Origin: DATKZS01 sp035527835 [NCBI: bacterium]
Lineage (GTDB): Bacteria > RBG-13-61-14
Length of the DNA: 28,477 nucleotides
Direction of reading: 5' to 3'
NCBI GenBank assembly: GCA_035527835.1
Contig: DATKZS010000206.1
Coordinates: 1-28,477 of the forward strand
A program made the position numbers and the translations under genes. The notes beneath the pieces are model-generated. The model had not been told where the DNA came from and made no database searches. It saw only the letters and a list, made by a program, of their open reading frames with translations. Positions 9,610-17,900 of this stretch are shown in pieces. The stretch's first letter is position 1. The number at the start of each line of letters is the position of its first letter.

Positions 9610-11016
9610 TCACTCCCTCTCAACCCCTCTCTTCCTCCCGGCCTTGTGCACCGCCATGCCCCTGGCGTCGGCCACGGCCTCCAGCACGATCTCGGAAAGC
9701 GTCGGGTGCGCGTGGATGATCTCGATAAAATCTTCCACCTTGATCTTCCGCTTCACGGCGATGGCCAGCTCATGGATAAGGTCGCCCGCGTGCGCGCCCA
9801 TGACCGTGCCGCCCAGGATCAGCCCGCTGTGCTTGTCCACCACCGCCTTGGCAAAGCCCTCGCTCTCTCCCATGCACAGGGCCTTGCCCGAAGCGGCATA
9901 GGCGAACCGGCCGACCTCCACCGCGATCCCGCGCTCCCTGGCCGCGTCCTCCAACAGACCCACGCTCGCCACCTCCGGCCGCACGAACACCACCGCCGGC
10001 ACCGCCGCCCGGTCAAAGAAGCGGCCGCGGCCCAGGATGTTGTCAATCACCACCTCCATCTCGTGCGACGCCGCGTGCGCCAGCATGGGCGGACCGATCA
10101 CGTCGCCCGCGGCCCACACGCCCGCGACACCGGTCCGGCCGCCCTCGTCAACCTTGATTGCGCCGCGCTCGATGGCCACTCCCGCCTCGCTCAGCCCCAG
10201 GCCCTCCGTCACCGGACGCCGGCCCACGCTCACGATCACGCGGTCCGCATCTAGCTTCCCGCCGCCAGCCAGCACGCACCTCACCCCGCCCTCCGCCGCC
10301 GTGAGCTCCGCGACCGTGGCGCCCAGGTGGAAATTCACCCCGCGGGCCTCCAGGTTCTTCTGCACCGCCCGCGCGGTGGCCCGGTCCTCCGTGAGCAGGA
10401 TGCGCGGCAGGGCCTCGACCACCGTGACCTCGCTCCCCAGGCAGCTCATCAGGTCCGCCCACTCGCACCCGATTACACCGCCGCCGATCACGATCAGCTT
10501 TTCCGGAACGTGGCCCAGCTTGAGCGCGCCCTCCGACGACAGCACCATCTCCTCGTCAATCCTGATCCCGGGCAGGTCCGCCGGACGCGACCCGGTCGCG
10601 ATCACCACGTGGCCGCACTTGATCTCCACGGCGCCATCCCCGGCCAGCACCGCCACCCGGCCCGGGCCATCCACCCTGCCCTCTCCGCTCACCAGCTCGA
10701 TCCGGCGCGCCTTGAGCAGCGACGCCACCCCCGCCACCAGCTTCTCCGTGACCTCGTCCCGGTAAGCCGCGGCCCGGGTGTAATCAAAGGAAGGCTCGCC
10801 CGGCAGCTTGACGCCAAAGCGCGCCGCGCCCGCGGCCTCCAGGAAGGCGTCCGCGCACCTCCGTAGCGCCTTGCTCGGGATGCAGCCGCGGTTCAGGCAC
10901 GTCCCGCCCACCCGGTCGCGCTCGATCAGCGCCACCCTCTTCCCTTCACGCGCCGCCCTGAGCGCACCCGTATAACCCGCCGGACCCGCACCCAATATGC
11001 AGATGTCACATTCCAT
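9610..11016 (-). CDS. lpdA: Dihydrolipoyl dehydrogenase (E3)
   Basis: A FAD flavoenzyme that reoxidises dihydrolipoamide with NAD+, normally the E3 of 2-oxoacid dehydrogenase or glycine cleavage complexes. The 468-residue chain has the FAD-binding GAGPAG at 9-14, the redox disulfide in GGTCLNRGCIPSK (Cys 40, Cys 45), the NAD-binding IGGGVIGCEWA segment, the second FAD motif GVWAAGDV and the C-terminal HAHPTLSE with catalytic His 437 and Glu 442. Length is normal. The ATG at 11016 is preceded by AGGAAAGG. No E1, E2 or lipoyl-protein gene is adjacent, so it is probably shared by complexes encoded elsewhere. A related pyridine nucleotide-disulfide oxidoreductase is unlikely given the intact CxxxxC and HPTLSE motifs. 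Confidence 0.96.
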   Translation of the reverse strand: MECDICILGAGPAGYTGALRAAREGKRVALIERDRVGGTCLNRGCIPSKALRRCADAFLEAAGAARFGVKLPGEPSFDYTRAAAYRDEVTEKLVAGVASLLKARRIELVSGEGRVDGPGRVAVLAGDGAVEIKCGHVVIATGSRPADLPGIRIDEEMVLSSEGALKLGHVPEKLIVIGGGVIGCEWADLMSCLGSEVTVVEALPRILLTEDRATARAVQKNLEARGVNFHLGATVAELTAAEGGVRCVLAGGGKLDADRVIVSVGRRPVTEGLGLSEAGVAIERGAIKVDEGGRTGVAGVWAAGDVIGPPMLAHAASHEMEVVIDNILGRGRFFDRAAVPAVVFVRPEVASVGLLEDAARERGIAVEVGRFAYAASGKALCMGESEGFAKAVVDKHSGLILGGTVMGAHAGDLIHELAIAVKRKIKVEDFIEIIHAHPTLSEIVLEAVADARGMAVHKAGRKRGVERE

Positions 11017-11055
11017 GACCTTTCCTTTCTAACATGCGCCAATGCCTGAAGCATA

Positions 11056-11148
11056 ATTAAAACGCCAAGCCGCCGAGAACGCAAAGAAGAAACCAGAATA
11101 TTAATTACAGAACAGTTCTTCTCTGCGTGCTTGGCTTGGCGTTTTAAT
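11056..11148. repeat. Palindromic unit repeat, CGCCAAG family, between divergent genes
   Basis: The left arm (11056-11091) begins ATTAAAACGCCAAGCC and ends GAAGAA. The right arm (11116-11148) is its inverse with a few indels, so the match is clear but imperfect. The loop is 24 nt, longer than in the other palindromes. The CGCCAAG unit is the one that also makes up the inner arms of the MITE at 22447-22709. It lies between lpdA and the radical SAM gene. Confidence 0.85.
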
Positions 11149-11172
11149 CGGAGCGACAGCTTCATTTTCCCC

Positions 11173-11201
11173 TTGGCAAAAACCGCGCGCCCGCATATAA
11201 T
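11173..11201 (+). promoter_or_regulatory. Sigma70-type promoter for the radical SAM gene
   Basis: TTGGCA (11173-11178) and a perfect TATAAT (11196-11201) are spaced by 17 bp, 70 nt upstream of the GTG start at 11272. It lies just outside the palindromic repeat. Confidence 0.7.
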
Positions 11202-11271
11202 CAGTTACAGGCGACCCGGCAGCCAACCCGAAACCAAACGACTCGGCCTCGGACCCGGAGGAGCAGAAGAA

Positions 11272-12390
11272 GTGGCGGAAAACGACCGGCAAAGCCCGCC
11301 TCCCGTGTGTCCCGGATGCGGCAAACAGGTCCCGGTGGCAAAAGCCCTGGGAGTCTGCGGGGCCTGCATCCGCGAGCGGCCCGATCAATACCTGCCTCCC
11401 ATCCTGGAAGGACACGCCCGGCTCCGCGCCCAATTCGGACTCCAGCCCGCGCCGCCCCAAACGCCCGGCGGCGCGCTGTGCGATTATTGCCCGCACGAAT
11501 GCCGCTTGGCCGATGGAGAACTCGGTTACTGCATGGCCCGCGATGGCAAGGGCGGACACGTGGTCGGCGGCGTGAGCGGCGCGCGGGTGAGCTGGTATCA
11601 CGATCCTCTTCCCACCAACTGCGTTGCCGACTGGGTGTGTCCCGGCGGCACCGGCGCGGGGTATCCGGAATTCACGCACAACAGAGGCCCGGAAACCGGC
11701 TACGCCAACCTGGCGGTGTTCTACGAGTCGTGCAACTTCCACTGCCTGGAATGCCAGAACCACAACTTCCGCGAATGGCCCCACGGTCCCCGCGACATCA
11801 CACCCGCCCGCGTGGCCCGCTCCATCAATCCCGCGACCTCATGCATCTGCTTCTTCGGCGGCGACCCCGTGCCCAACCTCCCCCACTCCATAAAAACCGC
11901 GCGCATCGCCCGCCGCCTGGCCGGCGGCCGCATCCTCCGCGTCTGCTGGGAAACCAACGGCAGCATGAAACCCGCCTTCCTCAAGGGCATGCTCGCCATC
12001 GCGCTCCAGTCCGGCGGGCTCATCAAGCTCGACCTCAAAGCCTGGTCCGAGCCGCTCCATATCGCCATGACCGGCGCCTCCAACCGCCGCACCCTCGACA
12101 ACTTCGCCTGGCTCGCCGCCCGCTACGATCTCCGCGACCAATACCCGCTGCTCGTCGCCTCCACCCTCATGGTCCCCGGAATCATTGACGAGCAGGAGGT
12201 CAGCGCCATCGCCGGCTTCATCGCCTCATTCTCCGTCCACATCCCCTACAACCTCCTCGCGTTCCACCCCGACTGCAACCTCCTCGACCTCCCCGTCACC
12301 CCCCGCGACCAGGCCAAATCCCTGATCGCCGCCGCCCGCTCCGCCGGCCTCCAAAACGTCCGCCTCGGAAACATCCACCTCCTGGTCTGA
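11272..12390 (+). CDS. Radical SAM protein, PflA-like (COG1180 type) with N-terminal Cys motifs
   Basis: A 372-residue member of the radical SAM superfamily, which reductively cleaves S-adenosylmethionine with a 4Fe-4S cluster. The cluster motif CNFHCLEC gives Cys 154, 158 and 161 (CxxxCxxC). Upstream are CPGC (13-16) and CGAC (29-32), which look like a zinc ribbon, then CDYCPHECRL with Cys 70, 73, 77 and GYC at 87, a pattern found in pyruvate formate-lyase-activase-like proteins and the AMMECR1/Memo-associated radical SAM group. The GGDP motif (FFGGDPVPN) and the WETNGSM segment fit SAM binding. The GTG start at 11272 follows a GGAGGAG box 8 nt upstream; an earlier ATG at 11131 lies inside the repeat and before the promoter. 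No glycyl-radical enzyme, AMMECR1 or Memo gene is adjacent, so the target is unknown. Confidence 0.9.
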   Translation: MAENDRQSPPPVCPGCGKQVPVAKALGVCGACIRERPDQYLPPILEGHARLRAQFGLQPAPPQTPGGALCDYCPHECRLADGELGYCMARDGKGGHVVGGVSGARVSWYHDPLPTNCVADWVCPGGTGAGYPEFTHNRGPETGYANLAVFYESCNFHCLECQNHNFREWPHGPRDITPARVARSINPATSCICFFGGDPVPNLPHSIKTARIARRLAGGRILRVCWETNGSMKPAFLKGMLAIALQSGGLIKLDLKAWSEPLHIAMTGASNRRTLDNFAWLAARYDLRDQYPLLVASTLMVPGIIDEQEVSAIAGFIASFSVHIPYNLLAFHPDCNLLDLPVTPRDQAKSLIAAARSAGLQNVRLGNIHLLV

Positions 12391-12477
12391 ACCTTCCCGC
12401 AAAATATCAGTCCCCTCCCGCCCCCGCCTAATTGATCCCGGCCGGTCTCTTTCTCTTGCTACCCCATTCCAATACTC

Positions 12478-12505
12478 TTGACAGATGAAATGGAAGTGCC
12501 ATAAT
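12478..12505 (+). promoter_or_regulatory. Strong sigma70-type promoter for the DUF5678-like/protease pair
   Basis: Consensus TTGACA (12478-12483) and CATAAT (12500-12505) with a 16-bp spacer, about 43 nt upstream of the small gene at 12548. It is among the closest matches to consensus in the window. Confidence 0.75.
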
Positions 12506-12513
12506 AAATCATG

Positions 12514-12533
12514 AACCGGGGGATTACCCGGTT
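12514..12533 (+). promoter_or_regulatory. 7-bp hairpin in the leader of the DUF5678-like/protease pair
   Basis: AACCGGG (12514-12520) and CCCGGTT (12527-12533) are a perfect inverted repeat around a 6-nt spacer. It lies between the -10 box and the GGGAGG ribosome binding site (12538-12543). It could be an operator for an autoregulatory protein or an RNA hairpin affecting initiation; the sequence does not decide. Confidence 0.45.
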
Positions 12534-12547
12534 TGCCGGGAGGCGTC

Positions 12548-12736
12548 ATGGAAAACGTTATGGTTGAGACTGACGATTACAACGGCCGCTACGTGGCCCT
12601 GAAGAGTTTCGAGGACCATACCGTGATGGGATCTGGCCTGGATCCGGCCGCCGCCTTCGATGAGGCCAGGGCCAAAGGATGCGATGATCCCATCATCGTC
12701 TATATTGATGATCCGAACACGGTGAACATCTACTAA
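12548..12736 (+). CDS. Small DUF5678-like protein
   Basis: A 62-residue acidic protein. Its core pattern (NGRYVALKSFEDHTVMGSG, then AAFDEARAKG and DDPIIVYI) resembles DUF5678 proteins, small bacterial and archaeal proteins of unknown role. The start at 12548 has GGGAGG 4 nt upstream; a second in-frame ATG lies a few codons later. It is the first gene after a near-consensus promoter, and its TAA overlaps the protease ATG by one base (TAATG), so the two are probably translated as a coupled pair. By memory only, DUF5678 genes are often found next to retropepsin-like protease genes. Whether they form a toxin-antitoxin-like or substrate-protease pair is not known. Confidence 0.8.
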   Translation: MENVMVETDDYNGRYVALKSFEDHTVMGSGLDPAAAFDEARAKGCDDPIIVYIDDPNTVNIY

Positions 12737-13134
12737 TGCCTGTTCGCAACGTTCCTTTTACCGCGCCCAGGAAAGGATCCACCGCTAGGCCTTACCTCCC
12801 CGTGATAATAATCAACCCTGAAACGGGGAAAAGAATAAAGGTCCTGGCCCTGATTGACACCGGCGCCGATGAGTGCGCCATACCTGCCGTCTTTGCACCG
12901 ATTCTCGGCCACGACCTCGAAGCCGGCGCGAAAAAGAAAATAGACACCGTAAACGGTATAACCACCGCCTATGGCCATGTCACTAAAATTGAAATCGAAG
13001 GCTTTGCCACCCAACAAGTGCTTATTGATTTCCTGCCCAATCTCTCCACCCCGCTGCTCGGAGTCAGAAGCTTCCTCAGTAATTTCCTGCTTATCATAGA
13101 CTACCCTAATCAAACATTTTCACTGCGAAAGTGA
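12736..13134 (+). CDS. Retropepsin-like (clan AA) aspartic protease
   Basis: A 132-residue single-domain protein with the aspartic protease active-site motif IDTGAD (DTG at 41-43) in the expected setting (VLALIDTGADECAIP). The C-terminal half ends in LLGVRSFLSNF and IIDYPNQTFSL, which corresponds to the conserved LLGrdfL region of bacterial retropepsin-like proteins. Such enzymes act as homodimers, each chain giving one Asp. No signal peptide or membrane segment is seen, so it is probably cytoplasmic. Translation is coupled to the upstream DUF5678-like gene by a 1-nt overlap, and its own TGA overlaps a possible GTG start of the next gene. Codons are more AT-rich than in neighbouring genes, which may indicate transfer. 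The substrate is unknown. Confidence 0.87.
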   Translation: MPVRNVPFTAPRKGSTARPYLPVIIINPETGKRIKVLALIDTGADECAIPAVFAPILGHDLEAGAKKKIDTVNGITTAYGHVTKIEIEGFATQQVLIDFLPNLSTPLLGVRSFLSNFLLIIDYPNQTFSLRK

Positions 13135-13139
13135 ATATC

Positions 13140-13559
13140 ATGCCCGTAAAGAACAAAATGCTTGGAGTCAAGACCCGGGGCTTCTCCGACGTGGTTGACA
13201 TCACCGCCCTGGTGGCCGAGGCGGTGGCGGGGTCCGGGCTTCAAGACGGGATCGCGCTGGTGTTCGTGGCGGGCTCCACCGCCGGCGTCACCACCATCGA
13301 GTACGAGAGCGGCGCCGTGGCCGACCTCCAGCGCGCCGTCCGCGAGCTGGCGCCGGAGGACCGGGAATACGAGCACAACAGGAAATGGCACGACGGCAAC
13401 GGCTTTGCCCACGTCCGCGCCGCATTGATGGGCCCGGGCCTTTCCGTGCCCTTCAGCAAAGGCCGCCTGCTGCTCGGCACCTGGCAGCAGATCGTGCTCG
13501 TGGACCACGACAACCGCCGCCGCGACCGCGAGATCGTGGTGCAGATGGTGGGGGAATAA
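13140..13559 (+). CDS. YjbQ-family (UPF0047) protein
   Basis: A 139-residue protein of the YjbQ/UPF0047 family, often annotated as secondary thiamine-phosphate synthase; its real cellular reaction is not firmly established. Conserved features are DITALV near the N-terminus, the GSTAGVTTIEYE strand, the histidine-rich HNRKWHDGNGFAHVRAALMG block and the C-terminal GTWQQIVLVDHDNRRRDRE segment. Length is normal for the family. I place the start at the ATG 13140; a GTG at 13131 overlapping the protease stop (GTGA) is equally possible, and neither has a clear ribosome binding site. It probably belongs to the same transcript as the protease pair. It ends 11 bp from the convergent GH113-like gene. 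Confidence 0.9.
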   Translation: MPVKNKMLGVKTRGFSDVVDITALVAEAVAGSGLQDGIALVFVAGSTAGVTTIEYESGAVADLQRAVRELAPEDREYEHNRKWHDGNGFAHVRAALMGPGLSVPFSKGRLLLGTWQQIVLVDHDNRRRDREIVVQMVGE

Positions 13560-13570
13560 AAATGTTTGTT

Positions 13571-14869
13571 TTAATAGCCCGCATACCATTGCCGGAGCAT
13601 GGTTTCCGCGGGTTTATTATAGATATCGTAGCCGTTATCATCCGTGCTCGGGTCCCAGGACCACGCCCACCAGTACATGCCCTTGAACCAAGGCTCGGCA
13701 TATAGACTTTCCAGGGCCGCCTGATAGCAGTCCGCTTGTTCCTGCAAATCAGCGGGGGTGGTAAGGTCATAGGCATAGGGGGTGATATTGGTGCCGTCAC
13801 GGCTCACGTAACCGATTTCCGTAAAGACAATGTCTTTATTATAAATTGCCGCCAGGAGGCGCAGGAACGGGATTTTTTCGGCCCAAGCGCTTTTCAGCTC
13901 ATCAATGGTGGGAGAATAACCGTGCGTCAGCGGGAAATAAGCGCTGATGCCGATAAAATCAAGAGCATCCCACCAACTGACTAAAAGGTAAGAGCTATGG
14001 TTCGCGTCATAAGTCAAGAGGCCGTCAAACCTGGCCCGGGCCAGCGCAATGGTATTGCGCCAGTCCGCTTGCCTTGGTTCCGTACTCATCAATTCCGTGC
14101 CGATGATGACGGCTTGAACATTATGGGCTTGCGCCAGGTCCAGATAGTGGCCGAGGAACTGGTTGTAATTGTCGAACCAGGCCGACCAGTCCGCTTCATC
14201 GGTAAAACTGATGTAGCCCCGCCAATCGCCGGTAATGGGATCAATATGAGGCTTTAAGACCACATTCATGCCCAGGGAATGGGCGGTATTAATGGCCTGG
14301 ATAATCGCCTCATCCGTGGGGGTGCTTTGATCGGAAGGATACATCGCGGTTGCGTGGATGTCGTCCTGATACCAGGTGACCAAAATGGATACCCATTCAC
14401 AACCGTCCATTTTCATTTGCCGAAGAGATTCCGCGGTCTGAGGCTGAAGGTAAGAATCATGCCACCAGGAAACCAGGGTAAAACCGCGTTGAAAAGGCAC
14501 GCCGTTATCAAGCGGGCTGACCCGGATGGCAAATGCCTGGCTATTGCCGGCGGAGCCGTCGGTTACTATTACTTCGATCAGATGATTGCCCACCTGCCGC
14601 AACGTCGGCAGCCAGCTGATCTTGCCGGTCGCCGAATTTATGGTCATGCCCTCGGGATGAGCTTTCAGGGAATAGGTCAAGACATCACCGTCCGCATCCC
14701 GGGCCTTCACGACATAAGTATAGAGCTCAGCGGCAAAAGCCGAGGTGTTGGGCAAGGAGGTTATGACCGGAGGATGATTATTCCCTTGGGGTCCCTCGAA
14801 CTCGCAGCCAAACAAAATAGCGATCAAGATTACAGATGACATGAGGCCGTTTGCCAATATTCTTTTCAT
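13571..14869 (-). CDS. GH113-like glycoside hydrolase lipoprotein with N-terminal Ig-like domain
   Basis: A 432-residue lipoprotein (signal MKRILANGLMSSVILIAILFGC in outline, Cys 22). Residues about 33-118 form a cadherin/putative-Ig type domain (VVKARDADGDVLTYSL, INSATGKISWLPT). From about residue 127 a TIM-barrel resembles GH113 beta-mannanases: GFTLVSWWHDSY, a strand with KPHID, the candidate acid/base Glu 259 in IIGTELMSTE, and the candidate nucleophile Glu 351 in VFTEIGY. Both key acids are present, so it may be active on a mannan-like glycan at the cell surface. The start at 14869 has GGGAGGA just upstream. It lies 59 nt after the GH123-like fusion gene and probably ends that operon. 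Codon use is visibly more AT-rich than its neighbours, which hints at separate origin. Confidence 0.85.
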   Translation of the reverse strand: MKRILANGLMSSVILIAILFGCEFEGPQGNNHPPVITSLPNTSAFAAELYTYVVKARDADGDVLTYSLKAHPEGMTINSATGKISWLPTLRQVGNHLIEVIVTDGSAGNSQAFAIRVSPLDNGVPFQRGFTLVSWWHDSYLQPQTAESLRQMKMDGCEWVSILVTWYQDDIHATAMYPSDQSTPTDEAIIQAINTAHSLGMNVVLKPHIDPITGDWRGYISFTDEADWSAWFDNYNQFLGHYLDLAQAHNVQAVIIGTELMSTEPRQADWRNTIALARARFDGLLTYDANHSSYLLVSWWDALDFIGISAYFPLTHGYSPTIDELKSAWAEKIPFLRLLAAIYNKDIVFTEIGYVSRDGTNITPYAYDLTTPADLQEQADCYQAALESLYAEPWFKGMYWWAWSWDPSTDDNGYDIYNKPAETMLRQWYAGY

Positions 14870-14928
14870 TTTTTTCCTCCCTGGATGTTTCCGGCGATGA
14901 AAAAAATAAATTTTCAAGACCCCCAAGC

Positions 14929-17900
14929 CTAGTTCACGGTGATTTCGGCCTTCCGGGTGATGTTGCCGATGGGCGATGCTACGGAGCCGGTCACGGTTAT
15001 GTTTTGGCCGGCGGGCCTGCCGGGGGGCAGGGTGAGGGTGACCTGGTAGGTCCCGTTGACCGTGGTTACGGAGCATGAGGCTCCGCCGCAGGAAAGGGTC
15101 CCGTAGTCGGTGGAGAGCGTGACCAGGTGGCTACCCGACGGATCTTCGTTCACGATGAATTCAACGGTGACAATGACGCTGCCTCCGGCCGATCCGGTGA
15201 TGGCCGCGGGCGCGGGGCTTAAAGAGAGGTCATAGAGGTCTTCGATCTGGGGCTCGTAATTTCCGGCCAGGTTTTCGGCACGGAAGGCGAGATGTCCGTC
15301 GGGGTCGCAGGAATCGGGCAGGGTGATGCAGGCGTCGAAGGGAATGGTGGCGGGCGCAAACTGGTTGAAGGCGTCGTTCACTTCCTGCGAATCAATATAG
15401 CCGGTGACAATGGCGTCCTCGAACCTGGTGCCGTCAGGGTTGTAATGTCCGCTGAGGGTGAAGTCATAGACGTTGATGGCAAAGTCGTAGAGCCCTCCGG
15501 TGAGGGCTCCCAGGTCAATATTGAGGATGGTTGGTCCCATGGAGAAATAGGGATTATCGAGGATGGCGGTCTGGCCGGGGAAACTCATCAGGGGCATGAG
15601 CGGGTCCTGTCCGAGGGGGTTGCCGGTGCCCAGGGCCGCGACGCTGCCGATGGCGCCTGCCGCCGGGTCGAATTCTGTAACCTTGACCAGGATCGGCGGG
15701 ATCGGAAGAACGGCGAAAAGTATCTCCGCGCCGGTGGGCTCGATGATGGCGCCGGCGGCAAGGTCTATTGAATAGACCCTGCCGGTGATGTCGGGCGCGG
15801 GGATGGCGCCGGCGGTGGTGAAGGCGTGGACCTCCTGGCGCACGATCCCGCTGTTGAGGTCGCCCACGGTGAGGGTGGCCACGTACTCGGTGAGCGGCAG
15901 CAGGAACTCAGCCGGGACCAGGGTAATGCCCTTGATGCTGGGCAGGAGCCGGATGGATGAGGGGACCGCAATATTGTTCCGAGTGAGCGTCAAGGTCGGA
16001 GGGACGCCGACCACGGGGTTGGAAAACAGTCCGCGCACCGACGCGTTGAGCACAACGGCGGTGGCCCCGTCCTCCGGGACCAACGCCAGGATCTCCGGCG
16101 TCGCATACGGGATCACGGTCAGGAGCGCGCTGAAAATGTTGCCCACGTTCCCGGCGTCATCCATGAGCGCGAGCCGGAGAACATATGAATCCGGCTCAAA
16201 GTATCGGTCAACCTCGACCTGCACCGTGGCCACGTTTCCGAGGATTCCGCCGAACTGGTCCGGGCCGAAGGTCCAGCACTCCGGCTGGCCCCGGAGTTGC
16301 AGGAAGAGCGTTGGCGAGGCGAGGTCGTTCTCCAGGTCGTTGAAAGTTATGTTGAGCAGCAGCGTCTGCGCCTGGATCACCATGCTGCCCGGAACCATGT
16401 TCACTTTGGTGATCACGGGCCCGGAGCCGCTCATCTGCCCCGGCATCTGGCCGCCGGAAGCGCCGTTTATAAAGCTGTGGTTGAGGCGGGGGGCCGCCGG
16501 CAGGGCCGCTCCGTCGTCATCATCGGCGTTTGGGCCGCATCCGGCCAGGGAGAAGCCGGTCAGGAGGGCCAGGATCAAGAAGAGCCGTCTCGAGTTGACG
16601 CGCAACACTGCGACCACCCCCGCCAGCGCCGCCAGCATGATGAGGAATCCGGCCGCTCCCCTGCCCTCTCCGGGGCCGGCCACGGCGCATCCGCCTCCGC
16701 CTCCGCCGTCGTCATTCCCTCCGGCGAACGCCCCCGAGATGAACAGCGCCAGCGCGTGCCGGGCGTCATATACCTGGGTCTCGTCATAGGTCCAGGGCTG
16801 GTTGTCAGGGTCATAATCCTTCACGGCCATGCCGAACTGGGTGTACATGCCCTGCATGAGGTTCTTGGCGAAGGCCTTCCCGCCCCGGTCCTGGCAAAGC
16901 AGCAGGTAGTCCCAGTCCTCCATGCCCTCCCGGATCATCATCAGCCGGTAGCTGATGACCGGGCCGTCCAGGCTGAGCCAGTCCGGCGAGCCTTTCCCCA
17001 CGGCCGTGCCGTTATGATCGCCCGGATAGACCAGGAAGCCGTCGCCGGTCCGCGCCGCCGAGGGCCAGGTGTCAAGGTCCAGGAGCGTGCCCCACGGGTC
17101 CGACCACATCCAGTAGTTGGTGGACCAGTACAAGAAGCCGGTCGCGCCCTCGTACCAGGACTGCCACTGCAAAAAGCGCGGCTCATGGCCGTAGATGGTG
17201 TCAATGTCGTAGCCGGCATAGGGCGGGTGCGTGCCGTTGCACACATAGAACCACACCACCTTTCCGCCCGCGATCAGCCGCTGGTAATCCTCGCGGGTGT
17301 ACTCGGGCACGCTCCAGTTCCACTTGTCGTAGCTGCTGGTCAGCGGGCACCAGATGCCGATGGAGTATTGCAGCTCCTTGACCCAGTGGTTGGTCGCCAT
17401 CATCCGGGAGACCCAGTCCGGGTCGCCCAGCCTGGTCAGCGCCACGTCATAGGCCACGGCCTGCATCGCGCCCGGGTAGAGGCCGGGCTCGTCATGCACG
17501 TAAACATAGATGCGGTCCCACCAGCCCTTTTCCTTCAAGTGGCGCGCGAACTCCGCCGCGGCCTGGATGTACTCGTCGTCCGTAAGCGAGGTCTCGAGCG
17601 TGGAGGCGTTGCCCGGGGCGAAGAGCTGCTGGTTGACCATGGTCATGCCCACGCCGTCGTCGTAATAAGCGCCGGAAAACCGGTCTTCCAGGTGCGCGTC
17701 AAAGGCCGAGTAATCGGGCGGGAGGATCTTGTCGTCCGCGTCAAAGCTGAAAAAGGGCGAGGGCAGGTAGGGCGGGGTCTGGATCACGTTGGTTATGTCA
17801 ATGCGGAAGCGGTGCAGGACCTCCTCGTAGTTCCTGATGATCCGGAGCGATTCATCGTCGTACTGGCCGTCGGAGCCGCCGTGGTACCACAGGATTTTCC

